A stretch of DNA of 64,000 nt, from contig NZ_AP021903.1 in the NCBI RefSeq assembly GCF_018326005.1, positions 744,001 through 808,000 on the forward strand. Reading direction: 5' to 3'. Position 1 is the first letter of the stretch, and the number at the start of each line of letters is the position of its first letter. Below are positions 54,537-63,466 of this stretch, piece after piece. The notes under the pieces were generated by a model, which made no database searches, was not told where the DNA came from, and saw nothing but the letters and a program-made list of their open reading frames with translations. Origin of the DNA: Pseudomonas sp. Seg1 (GTDB lineage: Bacteria > Pseudomonadota > Gammaproteobacteria > Pseudomonadales > Pseudomonadaceae). A program made the position numbers and the translations under genes.

Positions 54537-56450
54537 ATGTCCGTACGACGCACACGCAAAGACGATGGCAGCCAATGGACAGTTGCGGACAGCCGCAGTG
54601 TTTACGGGATTCGCCATTGGGGGGCCGGGTATTTCGCGATCAATGACGCCGGTCGCGTCGAAGTTCGTCCGAACGGCCCGAGCAGCTCGCCTATCGACCT
54701 GTTCGAGCAAGTCGACCAACTGCGCAAAAGCGGTTTGTCGTTGCCGTTGCTGGTTCGTTTCCCCGACATCCTGCAAGACCGTGTTCGCCAGTTGACCGGT
54801 GCATTCGATTCGAACATCGAGCGTCTTGAATACCAGAGCAAGTACACCGCTCTGTACCCGATCAAGGTCAACCAGCAAGAAGCGGTGATCGAGAACATCA
54901 TCGCTACCCAGGACGTTTCCATCGGTCTGGAAGCCGGCTCCAAGCCTGAGTTGCTGGCCGTACTGGCACTGGCACCGAAGGGCGGCACCATCGTCTGCAA
55001 CGGTTACAAGGACCGCGAGTTCATCCGTCTGGCGCTGATGGGCCAGAAGCTCGGCCACAACGTGTTCATCGTGATCGAGAAAGAATCCGAAGTCGGTCTG
55101 GTGATCGAAGAAGCCGCCTCGCTGAAGGTCAAGCCGCAGGTTGGTCTGCGCGTACGTCTGTCGTCGCTGGCGTCGTCGAAATGGGCGGACACCGGTGGCG
55201 AGAAATCCAAGTTCGGTCTGTCGGCGGCGCAGTTGCTGTCGGTAGTCGAGCGCTTCCGCGCTGCCGGTCTGGATCAGGGCATTCGCCTGCTGCACTTCCA
55301 CATGGGTTCGCAAATCGCCAACCTGGCTGACTATCAGCACGGCTTCAAGGAAGCGATCCGCTACTACGGCGAGCTGCGCAACCTTGGTCTGCCGGTTGAT
55401 CACATCGACGTCGGTGGCGGTCTGGGCGTCGACTACGACGGCACTCACTCGCGCAACGCCAGTTCGATCAACTACGACATGGACGATTACGCCGGTGTCG
55501 TTGTGGGCATGCTCAAGGAATTCTGCGACGCGCAGAGCCTGCCGCACCCGCACATCTTCTCCGAAAGCGGCCGCTCGCTGACCGCCCACCACGCGATGCT
55601 GGTGGTGCAGGTGACTGACGTCGAGAAACACAACGACGAAATCCCGCTGATCGAAAACAAGGAAAACCTGCCGGAAACCGTGCAGTGGCTGGTTGACCTG
55701 CTGGGTCCGACCGATATTGAAATGGTCACCGAAACCTACTGGCGCGCCACCCACTACATGAGCGATGTGGCCGCACAGTACGCCGACGGCAAACTGACCC
55801 TGGCCGAGAAAGCCCTGGCCGAGCAGTGCTACTTCGCCGTGTGCCGTCGCCTGCACAACTCGTTGAAGGCGCGTCAGCGTTCGCACCGTCAGGTGCTCGA
55901 CGAGCTCAACGACAAGCTGGCCGACAAGTACATCTGCAACTTCTCGGTATTCCAGAGCCTGCCGGACACCTGGGCGATCGATCAGGTGCTGCCGATCATC
56001 CCCCTGCACCGTCTCGACGAAGAACCGCTGCGCCGCGCGGTGCTGCAGGATCTGACTTGCGACTCCGACGGCAAGATCAACCAGTACGTCGACGAGCAGA
56101 GCATCGAGACCAGTCTGCCGGTGCACGGTCTGAACGAAGGCGAAGACTACCTGCTGGGCGTGTTCCTGGTCGGCGCCTATCAGGAAATCCTCGGCGACAT
56201 GCACAACCTGTTCGGTGACACCGACTCGGTGAACATCTATCAGAACGCCGATGGCAGCGTGTACCACGCCGGCATCGAGACCCACGACACCATCGAAGAC
56301 ATGCTGCGTTACGTGCACTTGTCGCCGGAAGAACTGATGACTCACTACCGCGACAAATGCGCCAGTGCCCGCATCAGTGCCAGCGAGCGCACGCAATTTC
56401 TCGATGCCTTGCGTCTGGGCCTGACCCGCTCCTCCTACCTGTCTTCCTGA
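54537..56450 (+). CDS. speA: Biosynthetic arginine decarboxylase
   Basis: The 637-residue PLP enzyme makes agmatine from arginine for putrescine synthesis. YPIKVNQQ (about 107-114) contains the PLP lysine K110. [10 protein letters not shown] (about 260) and [15 protein letters not shown] (about 290-304) bind the cofactor, and [11 protein letters not shown] (about 343) is conserved. ATG 54537 follows AGGGG by about seven bases. The length is normal for the SpeA family. It stands alone, downstream of a hairpin. Confidence 0.97.
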   Translation: MSVRRTRKDDGSQWTVADSRSVYGIRHWGAGYFAINDAGRVEVRPNGPSSSPIDLFEQVDQLRKSGLSLPLLVRFPDILQDRVRQLTGAFDSNIERLEYQSKYTALYPIKVNQQEAVIENIIATQDVSIGLEAGSKPELLAVLALAPKGGTIVCNGYKDREFIRLALMGQKLGHNVFIVIEKESEVGLVIEEAASLKVKPQVGLRVRLSSLASSKWADTGGEKSKFGLSAAQLLSVVERFRAAGLDQGIRLLHFHMGSQIANLADYQHGFKEAIRYYGELRNLGLPVDHIDVGGGLGVDYDGTHSRNASSINYDMDDYAGVVVGMLKEFCDAQSLPHPHIFSESGRSLTAHHAMLVVQVTDVEKHNDEIPLIENKENLPETVQWLVDLLGPTDIEMVTETYWRATHYMSDVAAQYADGKLTLAEKALAEQCYFAVCRRLHNSLKARQRSHRQVLDELNDKLADKYICNFSVFQSLPDTWAIDQVLPIIPLHRLDEEPLRRAVLQDLTCDSDGKINQYVDEQSIETSLPVHGLNEGEDYLLGVFLVGAYQEILGDMHNLFGDTDSVNIYQNADGSVYHAGIETHDTIEDMLRYVHLSPEELMTHYRDKCASARISASERTQFLDALRLGLTRSSYLSS

Positions 56451-56468
56451 GGCCAGGTTGCTATCTTG

Positions 56469-56519
56469 CCGGGTTGTCTGAAATTTTCCCGAAAGCTGTG
56501 GAAAATTCGGATGACCCGG
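56469..56519. repeat. Nested stem-loop after speA
   Basis: CCGGGT (56469-56474) pairs with ACCCGG (56514-56519), and inside them ATTTTCC (56483-56489) pairs with GGAAAAT (56500-56506). It begins 19 bases after the speA stop and may be its 3' terminator-like structure, though no U-run follows. The rest of the 233-base gap to vgrG shows nothing I can name. Confidence 0.45.
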
Positions 56520-56683
56520 TGGGATATATCCCAAAATCTTCGCGAAATGCTTGGCTATCCCCGCCAGCAAAGTCATCCGGTCTGCTTTTCGCGTAGGTCA
56601 TTTCCTAAGTTGTACTTCAGCTCTCTACTCGGCCATGGCTCTCGGCGAGAATCCCCGACCGCCCCTCCTGTAGAGATCCGCCT

Positions 56684-58027
56684 ATGTTCGATCCAGTCTG
56701 CGAGTCGTCGTTTCGTCTCGATGTAGCGGGCCTGTCCGACCCTTTCGAAGTCTTGGCCTTTACCGGTAGCGAAGCCATCAGCGAACCCTTTGCGTTCGAA
56801 ATCGATGTGTTGATCGACGATCCGCAACTGGATCTCGCCGGTCTGCTTTACCGTTTCGCGTATTTGTGTTTCGGACCGTCAGGGGAGGGCGTGCACGGGC
56901 AATTGCAGAGCCTTGTCCAGCATGAACACGGGCTCGGTTCGAGGTTGTGCCGGATTCGTCTGGGGCCGAAACTCGGTTGCCTCGATCTGCGCATCAGTCA
57001 ACGCATTTTTAGTGGCCGTTCGGTGCCGCAGATCATCGAGCAAGTGCTCAGGGAGCATGGGATTGTCGGCGCTCAGCGACGCTTCGAGCTGCACGGCGAC
57101 TACCCGGCCCGCACGTTCTGCACGCAATACCGTGAATCGGATCTGCAACTGCTGCAGCGTCTGTGTGCGCAGGCGCGGATTCACTATTTCTTCGAGCACG
57201 GGCGCGACCGGCATTGCCTGGTGTTCGGCGACGATCAGGCGCAGTTGCCATTGGCAGGCGCTGCGCTGTATCAGGACGTAGATGACGGCCATCGCGTCGC
57301 CCCCACCGTGCATCACTGGCAATTTGAAGAAATTTTGCAGGCGGATTCGCGGCAGGCGCAACGAGCCGAAGGGCGCAGCGATCTGACCACGTTGCGCAGC
57401 GGTCACTGGCTGCGATTGGTCGGCCATCCTTTCGCCGAGTGCAATCGTCAGTGGTTGTTGACCCGTATTGAACATTGCGCTGATCCGTCCCTCGATCTGC
57501 CTTATGCCAACCGGCTGTTTGCCGCTGCGCAGCTGTCGCCGGCGGCGGTTGCGGCAGCGTCACGGCTGCGCATGCATAGCCTGCAACGGGCCTGGGTGGT
57601 GACGGTCGACGAACCGCAGCCCGACCGTTTGCGGCCGGTGGCGGTGCAATTCGACTGGCTCTATCAGGGCGAGGGTGCGGCGCCAAGTCACTGTTGGCTG
57701 CCGCTCGCGCCGTCCTTGGCCGAGGCGCCGTTGGCGGCACTGGGTGATGGGGTCGAGGTGGTGGTGAGCTTCTTTGAAGGTGACCCGGATCAGCCGATGA
57801 TCAGCGGCGTCTTGCAACCGCCGATGGCCGTCGCGCAGATCACCGATGATCCTCCGTTGCCGCTGCCGGACAAATTGGTGAGTGAAGGGTTGCAGCAGTT
57901 GCTGGCGTCTGGCGAACCGTTGTTGCTGTTGTGCCTGATCCCGGGCGGCGGCAGTTTCAGCCACTGCGCAGAGGCCGTGTGCAGTTGTCGGTTGATGGCT
58001 TCGCTTGAACAGAGCGGCGCAACATGA
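56684..58027 (+). CDS. Type VI secretion tip protein VgrG (short form)
   Basis: The 447-residue VgrG has an N-terminal gp27-like part (FTGSEAISEPFAFEIDVL, about 26-43; QYRESDLQLLQRLC, about 146-159) and an OB-fold gp5-like domain (WVVTVDEPQPDRLRPVAVQFDW, with FFEGDPDQPMISG near 365-377). The usual long beta-helical needle is missing; instead about 65 residues end in a Cys-rich tail (FSHCAEAVCSC). VgrG normally caps the T6SS tube and carries effectors. No other T6SS gene is near, so it is an orphan. Its TGA overlaps the DUF4123 gene as ATGA. Confidence 0.9.
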   Translation: MFDPVCESSFRLDVAGLSDPFEVLAFTGSEAISEPFAFEIDVLIDDPQLDLAGLLYRFAYLCFGPSGEGVHGQLQSLVQHEHGLGSRLCRIRLGPKLGCLDLRISQRIFSGRSVPQIIEQVLREHGIVGAQRRFELHGDYPARTFCTQYRESDLQLLQRLCAQARIHYFFEHGRDRHCLVFGDDQAQLPLAGAALYQDVDDGHRVAPTVHHWQFEEILQADSRQAQRAEGRSDLTTLRSGHWLRLVGHPFAECNRQWLLTRIEHCADPSLDLPYANRLFAAAQLSPAAVAAASRLRMHSLQRAWVVTVDEPQPDRLRPVAVQFDWLYQGEGAAPSHCWLPLAPSLAEAPLAALGDGVEVVVSFFEGDPDQPMISGVLQPPMAVAQITDDPPLPLPDKLVSEGLQQLLASGEPLLLLCLIPGGGSFSHCAEAVCSCRLMASLEQSGAT

Positions 58028-58818
58028 GCGGCGCGGCGCTTGAGCCTAAGGCGCAATGGCTGCTGCTCGACAGCCCGGATGCTGCGCGGGCGCTGACGGT
58101 GTTACGCCAGGCGTTTCCCGGAATACGGCGCTTCTGGCTGTTCGAGGGGACCGAATTCGAGCCGGTCAGCGAACATGGCCCGGTATTGGTCGACCTGTGC
58201 GACAGCTCCGCGTTGTCAGCCTTGTGTCACAGCGATCCGGACACCTGGCGTGGGCTGTTGCTCAGCAGCAACGCGCCTGCGCAGGTGTTGCTGAGTCACT
58301 TGCAGCGCATGCTCACGGTCTCGTTCGGATTGAATCATCGGGCCTTGCTCAGCTACTACAACCGCCAGACCGCGAGCTATTTTTTCGACGCCTGCGATGC
58401 CGGCGAATTGAGCCGCTGGCTCGGGCCGATCCGCCAGTTGCGCTGGTTCGGCGGCACCTGGGCCGACCGTGCAATCGGCAGTCAGGGCTGGCAGCAGTTG
58501 CGCAATCCCGGACTGGTGGTCGAACCCCTGAACATCGAAGAAAGCCTCACCCGGCGTCAACGCGAACATCTGCAAACGTGCCTGCTGGAACAGCACATCT
58601 GGCGGTGGTGCCAATCGCTGGGAACCGACTACATAACGATGGCCTCCCATGTTCAACAGGGGCTGGCGCTGGGCTTCAGCGACCGCACCGTGCTCGATGG
58701 CTGGTTGTGGCTACGCTTGCTGCATCCGCGTGCCGTATTGGTGCCGCCACCCGAGGGCTTGACCCAGCAGGAGCGGCTTGAGCATGTGCGGCGCCAATGG
58801 CGCGATGGTCCGGTTTGA
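58024..58818 (+). CDS. DUF4123 protein, T6SS effector adaptor
   Basis: The 264-residue protein is of the DUF4123 (Tap/TEC) family, which loads effectors onto VgrG. The N-terminal WLLLDSPDAARAL and the FLRMLTVSFG-like segment (LQRMLTVSFGLNHRALLSYYN, about 98-118) and FFDACDAGELSRWLGPI (about 121-137) are family-like. It is coupled to vgrG by ATGA. Surprisingly no obvious effector gene follows: the next gene encodes a lipoprotein hydrolase with its own signal peptide. Confidence 0.85.
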   Translation: MSGAALEPKAQWLLLDSPDAARALTVLRQAFPGIRRFWLFEGTEFEPVSEHGPVLVDLCDSSALSALCHSDPDTWRGLLLSSNAPAQVLLSHLQRMLTVSFGLNHRALLSYYNRQTASYFFDACDAGELSRWLGPIRQLRWFGGTWADRAIGSQGWQQLRNPGLVVEPLNIEESLTRRQREHLQTCLLEQHIWRWCQSLGTDYITMASHVQQGLALGFSDRTVLDGWLWLRLLHPRAVLVPPPEGLTQQERLEHVRRQWRDGPV

Positions 58819-58835
58819 CATGAGGTTTGGCGCCT

Positions 58836-59711
58836 ATGAGAGCTTTTTTTCGGCAAAGGTTTAGCGCGTTGATCGGCGCTGTTGTGCTATTGGCGCTGAG
58901 CGCCTGTTCGCCGGTGAAACTGCTCAATGCCTTGACCCCGGACAGCACGTTCGAGAAAACCGCCGGCATTGCTTATGGCGACGATCCTCGGCAGAAACTC
59001 GATGTGTACGTGCCACGTCGGGCGCTGGCGGATGCGCCGGTGGTGGTGTTTTTCTACGGTGGCAGCTGGAACAGCGGTGCGCGCGAAGACTACGGCTTTG
59101 TCGGCGAGGCGCTGGCGTCTCGCGGCATCGTCGCGGTCGTGGCGGATTATCGGTTGTTTCCGCAGGTGCGTTATCCCCTGTTTCTTGAGGATGGCGCGCG
59201 AGCGGTGGCCTGGACCCGGGCGCACATTGGCGAGTTTTCCGGCAATCCGCAGCGCTTGTATCTGATGGGGCACAGTTCGGGTGGCTACAACGCGGCGATG
59301 CTGGCGCTCGATGGCAGCTTGCTCGGTGCGGTGGGCATGTCACCGAAGGATCTCAGCGGCTGGATCGGCCTGGCCGGGCCCTACGATTTTCTGCCAATCA
59401 AGAATCCCGAGGTGCGTCCGGTGTTTTTCTGGCCGGACTCACCGCCGCAATCGCAGCCAATCAATCATGTCAGTCGCGGCGCACCACCCGCCCTGCTGAT
59501 CGCGGCGAGCAAGGATGACCTGGTCAACCCGACACGCAACACCGGCGGTCTGGCGCGCAAACTGCGCGAAGCCGGGGTGCCGGTGCAGGATCTGTACTAT
59601 TCTCGGCCCAGTCACATCACCTTGGTCGCGACGCTGTCGCGACCGTTGCGGCGACTGGCACCGGTGCTCGATCAAGTGGTCGGGTTCATCGAACACACGC
59701 CGACTCAGTGA
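58836..59711 (+). CDS. Alpha/beta hydrolase lipoprotein
   Basis: The 291-residue protein has a lipoprotein signal peptide with lipobox LSAC (C24) and an esterase fold of the BD-FAE/Hormone-sensitive-lipase type: FFYGGSW oxyanion loop (about 72-78), nucleophile S147 in GHSSGG, Asp in ASKDDLVNP and His in PSHITLV. It probably hydrolyses an ester or peptide-like substrate in the periplasm or outer membrane. Start ATG 58836; an in-frame TTG at 58827 is possible. Though next to vgrG and DUF4123 genes, its signal peptide argues against T6SS export. It ends convergently, overlapping the MATE gene by seven bases. Confidence 0.85.
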   Translation: MRAFFRQRFSALIGAVVLLALSACSPVKLLNALTPDSTFEKTAGIAYGDDPRQKLDVYVPRRALADAPVVVFFYGGSWNSGAREDYGFVGEALASRGIVAVVADYRLFPQVRYPLFLEDGARAVAWTRAHIGEFSGNPQRLYLMGHSSGGYNAAMLALDGSLLGAVGMSPKDLSGWIGLAGPYDFLPIKNPEVRPVFFWPDSPPQSQPINHVSRGAPPALLIAASKDDLVNPTRNTGGLARKLREAGVPVQDLYYSRPSHITLVATLSRPLRRLAPVLDQVVGFIEHTPTQ

Positions 59712-61054
59712 GCGACGCCGTTGAACCAGCCGTCGTTGCGCTTGAGCCACCAGGCTTGCGCACCGAGGGTCAGGCTGCGCAGCACCATGAACAGCAGAAA
59801 CGTTATCCACAGACCATGATTGCCCAGACCTTGTAGCAGCCATGCGAACGGCACGAGAAAAACCACGGTCATGAGCATGCCGTTGCGCATTTCCCGGGCA
59901 CGGGTGGCGCCGATGAACAAGCCATCGAGTAAATAGCTCCAGACCGCAATCAATGGCAGCACGGCGAGGTACGGCAGATAAATGAACGCGGTGTCGCGCA
60001 CGCTTTGGATATCGGTCTGCATTTCGATGAACAAGTGCCCGGCCAGCAGGAACAACAGGGCAAAACCGAGGCTGGCGATCAGCGACCAGCCTCCGGCAAC
60101 CACTAGCGAGCGACGCAAGGCGAGGCGATCACGAGCGCCGATGGCGTGGCCGCACAATGCCTCGACCGCGTGGGCCAGACCGTCCAGCGCATGGGCCGTC
60201 AACAGCAAACCGTTGAGCAACAGGGCGTTGGCGGCGACTGTTGCGTCGCCGAGTCGCGCGCCTTGCACCGTGATCAGGAAAAATACCGATTGCAGCGCCA
60301 GGCTGCGAATGAAAATGTCGCGATTGACCGCCAGCAGTGGACGCCAGCTCTGCCACAGCTTGAGTGCGGCCCAGACGATGTGCCCGGGATAGGCGCGCAG
60401 CGCCTTGCGCGTCAGCAACAGGCCGAGCAGGGCACCGCACCACTCGGCAATCACCGAGGCCCGGGCCGAACCGACCACGCCCCAGTCCAGCCCGATGACG
60501 AACCACAGATTGAGGGCGATGTTGATCAGATTTGTGGTCAGCAGAATCGCCAGCGGCGCCCGGGCGTTCTGGGTGCCGAGGAACCAGCCGACCAGTGCAT
60601 AACTGGCCAGCGCTGCCGGCAGGCCAAACAGCCGGGTGTGGAAGAAGTCGCGAGTGAGTTGATCAAGCTCCGCCGACGGCTGCATGAAGTGCAGCGCGAC
60701 ACCGCTCAGTGGTACGCCCAGGATGCCTAGGACCAGTGCCAGCCCCATCGCCAGCAACAACCCCTGCAAGAGGATCTGCCGCAACGCTGCACCGTCGCTG
60801 CGCCCGGCGGCCTGAGCCGCGAAGCCGGTAGTGCCCATGCGCAGAAAACCCATGGCCCAGGCGAGAAAGGTGTACAGGCTGGCGCCAACTGCCACCGCGC
60901 CGAGTTGATGGGCGTGCGGCAAATGGCCGATGACGGTGCTGTCGACCAGCGCCACCAGCGGCACGGAAATATTGGAGAGGATCATCGGCGCGGCAAGCGC
61001 CCAGACCTTGCGATGGGTCGGGCGGTCGCGCCAGTCGGCAATCAGGTTGGACAT
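59705..61054 (-). CDS. MATE-family efflux protein, DinF-like
   Basis: The 449-residue inner-membrane protein has about 12 membrane segments. VWALAAPMILSNISVPLVALVDSTVIGHL at the N-terminus is the MATE signature of the DinF branch, which exports drugs or oxidised compounds by H+ or Na+ antiport. GLPAALASYALVGWFLGTQN (about 142-161) is also typical. The substrate is unknown. The gene ends against the lipoprotein hydrolase gene with overlapping stop regions. Confidence 0.92.
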   Translation of the reverse strand: MSNLIADWRDRPTHRKVWALAAPMILSNISVPLVALVDSTVIGHLPHAHQLGAVAVGASLYTFLAWAMGFLRMGTTGFAAQAAGRSDGAALRQILLQGLLLAMGLALVLGILGVPLSGVALHFMQPSAELDQLTRDFFHTRLFGLPAALASYALVGWFLGTQNARAPLAILLTTNLINIALNLWFVIGLDWGVVGSARASVIAEWCGALLGLLLTRKALRAYPGHIVWAALKLWQSWRPLLAVNRDIFIRSLALQSVFFLITVQGARLGDATVAANALLLNGLLLTAHALDGLAHAVEALCGHAIGARDRLALRRSLVVAGGWSLIASLGFALLFLLAGHLFIEMQTDIQSVRDTAFIYLPYLAVLPLIAVWSYLLDGLFIGATRAREMRNGMLMTVVFLVPFAWLLQGLGNHGLWITFLLFMVLRSLTLGAQAWWLKRNDGWFNGVAH

Positions 61055-61100
61055 GCGGGCTCCTTGGGGGAGCGGGATTGTAGCGATTCATGCGATCCAA

Positions 61101-61189
61101 TGTGGGAGCGAGCCTGCTCGCGAAGGCGATGTGTACGTCGGCGTAGATCTCGGGGGTGCCGGCCATTCGCGAGCAGGCTCGCTCCCACA
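61101..61189. repeat. REPIN (left of the 97-aa gene)
   Basis: An 89-base element closed by inverted TGTGGGAGCGAGCCTGCTCG arms, of the same type as 4781-4870 and 61583-61671. Confidence 0.93.
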
Positions 61190-61203
61190 GGGGGGCGGTG
61201 GTG

Positions 61204-61497
61204 TTAATGAATAATCCAGCTCAGCAACCACAACCCCAGCAGCAACCAGATAATCCCGGCAATGATCGACGCATTCATGAACGCGCGAATCGCCGACCAC
61301 AGCAGCATCAACCCGACGATCAGCGCGATGATGCTGATGATCGACGTGTCCATCCCCAGCGTCTTGGCCAGCCCGTCGACAAAGTTGCCACCGGCATTGC
61401 TCAGAATGTTGAACAGGCCACTGAGGCCATCAACGATAAAGCGGATGACCGAGCCGAGCGCCTGGCCGAGCCATTCGAAAAAGCTTTCTACCTGCAT
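61204..61497 (-). CDS. Small membrane protein between two REPINs
   Basis: The 97-residue protein has an amphipathic start (MQVESFFEWLGQALGSVIRFI) and two hydrophobic segments (SIISIIALIVGLMLLWSAI and IIAGIIWLLLGLWLLSWII). No known domain is recognised. ATG 61497 has AGGA at about eight bases; the longer frame upstream runs through a REP arm. It is bracketed by two near-identical REPINs, so recombination between them could remove it. Confidence 0.75.
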   Translation of the reverse strand: MQVESFFEWLGQALGSVIRFIVDGLSGLFNILSNAGGNFVDGLAKTLGMDTSIISIIALIVGLMLLWSAIRAFMNASIIAGIIWLLLGLWLLSWIIH

Positions 61498-61582
61498 GTG
61501 TGCATCCTGATGAAAGAGCTGAGCCTTGGGCCACAACGCAGGTGGCCGAGTTCCCTGCATGATAGTGGGTTTACTCAATCTC

Positions 61583-61671
61583 TGTGGGAGCGAGCCTGCT
61601 CGCGAAGGCGTTGTGTCAGTGACATCAATGGTTGATGACACAGCGCATTCGCGAGCAGGCTCGCTCCCACA
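61583..61671. repeat. REPIN (right of the 97-aa gene)
   Basis: An 89-base element with inverted arms identical in core to the REPIN at 61101-61189; the interiors differ. Confidence 0.93.
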
Positions 61672-61739
61672 TTAGATCACCTGCGCTGCTTGCCTTTGGT
61701 GGACATCCCCCCGAAGCTATACGCCTTCAGGAGAGCCCG

Positions 61740-62042
61740 ATGAACCTTGTTGAACTGACCGAACGCCTGCACGCCATTCGCGACCGCAATGACTGGCGGC
61801 AATTTCACAGCCCGAAAAACCTCGCCATGGCCGCCAGCGTCGAAATGTCTGAGCTGGTGGAGATCTTCCAATGGCTGACGGAAGACCAGTCGCGCCAGTT
61901 GCCGGCGGACAAACTCGCCCACGCCGGGCAGGAAGTCGGCGACATCGTCCTGTATCTGTTGCTGCTGTGCAGCGAGTTGGGGCTGGACATGAATGAAGTG
62001 GTGCGCAGCAAGCTCGCTGACAGCGAACGGCGGTTCAGCTGA
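61740..62042 (+). CDS. MazG-like nucleotide pyrophosphohydrolase
   Basis: This 100-residue all-helical protein is of the MazG / RS21-C6 type: VEMSELVEIFQW (about 34-45) and QEVGDIVLYLLLLC (about 63-76) supply the acidic Mg2+-binding residues (E-x-x-E and E-x-x-D). It would hydrolyse a non-canonical or excess NTP. AGGAG lies seven bases before ATG 61740. Its TGA overlaps the cmoM ATG (TGATG), so both genes are co-translated. Confidence 0.9.
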   Translation: MNLVELTERLHAIRDRNDWRQFHSPKNLAMAASVEMSELVEIFQWLTEDQSRQLPADKLAHAGQEVGDIVLYLLLLCSELGLDMNEVVRSKLADSERRFS

Positions 62043-62791
62043 TGAGCGACCGGCATTTCGATCAGTTGGCGACCCGCTTCGCCGAAAAAATCTACGGCGG
62101 CGCCAAAGGCGCGATTCGCCTCGCGGTGTTGCAGGCTGACCTCGCCGAAGCGCTGCCGGATCGTCCGTTGCGTGTTCTCGACATCGGCGGTGGTCTGGGC
62201 CACATGTCGCTGTGGCTGGCCGAACGCGGGCATGACGTGACCTTTACCGAGCCGGCCGAGCCGATGCTCGAAGGCGCCCGCCAGCGCTTCGCCGAGGCGG
62301 GGCAGACCGCGACGTTCATTCAGGCGCCGTGGCAGGAACTCCTCGGGCAGCTCACCGAACCGTATGACCTGGTGATCTGCCATGCGGTGCTGGAATGGCT
62401 GGCCGAACCCCACGCGATCCTGCCGGTGTTGCACCAACTGACCAAGCCCGGTGGCTGGTTGTCGCTGGCGTTCTACAACCGCGATGCGCTGATTTATCGA
62501 AATCTGCTCAAGGGCCATTTCAAGAAGATGCGCAAGAACGACATGGCCGGCGAAAAGCAGAGCCTGACTCCGCAGCAACCTCTCGATCCGAGGGAACTGG
62601 CAACGCAACTCGACGGCCTGTGGCAGGTCGAAAGCCAGAGCGGGATACGGGTTTTCCACGACTACATGCCGGTGGAATTCCAGGCCCGCGCCGAACTCGT
62701 GGATTTGCTCGAGATGGAGCTCGCTCACCGTCGTCACCCAGGCTTCGCCGGGCTTGGGCGTTACTTGCACTGGATCTGCCGGCCGATCTGA
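62042..62791 (+). CDS. cmoM: tRNA 5-carboxymethoxyuridine methyltransferase CmoM
   Basis: The 249-residue SAM-dependent methyltransferase is homologous to E. coli SmtA/CmoM: DRHFDQLATRFAEKIYGGAKG at the start, RVLDIGGGLGHMSLWLAERGH as the SAM motif (about 43-63), CHAVLEWLAEP (about 114-124) and GIRVFHDY (about 201-208). It forms the methyl ester of cmo5U at tRNA wobble position 34, widening codon reading. It is coupled to the MazG-like gene. Confidence 0.92.
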   Translation: MSDRHFDQLATRFAEKIYGGAKGAIRLAVLQADLAEALPDRPLRVLDIGGGLGHMSLWLAERGHDVTFTEPAEPMLEGARQRFAEAGQTATFIQAPWQELLGQLTEPYDLVICHAVLEWLAEPHAILPVLHQLTKPGGWLSLAFYNRDALIYRNLLKGHFKKMRKNDMAGEKQSLTPQQPLDPRELATQLDGLWQVESQSGIRVFHDYMPVEFQARAELVDLLEMELAHRRHPGFAGLGRYLHWICRPI

Positions 62792-62803
62792 TCGGAGCGC
62801 GAA

Positions 62804-63412
62804 ATGAAAGCACAAGCGGGGTTATTGCTGATCTGTCTGGGGTTGGCCGCGTGCCAGGGCAGCAACCCCTACGTCGCGCAGTCGCGGCCCCTGCCGCCAG
62901 CGCCACCGCAAGCGTCCAACACCTTTGATCGCAGCGCTTACCCGGCGCCACCGCGCGATTATGGGCGTTACCGCAGTTGGGCCTGGCTCAACGGGCAGTT
63001 GCCGCCGGGCACGGCCTGGGCGGATTCGGCGCAAGTGGCCGAAGCGGTGAGCAATGCGCTGGATCAACGCGGCTTGCGTCCTCTGCACGACAATCGCCCG
63101 GCAGACCTGTTCGTCACAGCCAACCTGCGTCTGGAAACCCGCTTGCGTCAGGTCCAGGACGATTACGGCTACGGCGGGTACGGCGGCTATGATCGTTACG
63201 GTCGCGGTTACGGCATGTACAACAGCGTGCCGATCGTGCGCACATATCAGGAGCAGGTTGTGGTGGTGCGGGTCGATCTGTTCGACGCCGGCACCGGGCA
63301 ACCGGTGTGGAGCGCCAGTGCCGAAACCGCGAACAAGGGCAGCCAGATCGATCGCACCGATGCAATTCGCGAGGCTGTCGAAAAGGCCATGTCGGCGTAT
63401 CCTCCCAGTTAG
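62804..63412 (+). CDS. DUF4136 lipoprotein
   Basis: The 202-residue protein has a lipoprotein signal with lipobox LAAC (C17), a Pro-rich spacer (about 25-50) and a DUF4136 domain: YRSWAWLNG (about 56-64), ALDQRGLRP (about 85-93) and [12 protein letters not shown] Gly/Tyr-rich insert (about 120-140) breaks the domain, followed by [21 protein letters not shown]4136 lipoproteins are of unknown function. It is followed by a shorter paralogue. Confidence 0.88.
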   Translation: MKAQAGLLLICLGLAACQGSNPYVAQSRPLPPAPPQASNTFDRSAYPAPPRDYGRYRSWAWLNGQLPPGTAWADSAQVAEAVSNALDQRGLRPLHDNRPADLFVTANLRLETRLRQVQDDYGYGGYGGYDRYGRGYGMYNSVPIVRTYQEQVVVVRVDLFDAGTGQPVWSASAETANKGSQIDRTDAIREAVEKAMSAYPPS

Positions 63413-63466
63413 CTTCCGGCAGTCGGGAAGCTCCTGCAGGTTCATGTCTTCAAGTGGAGAACAACC

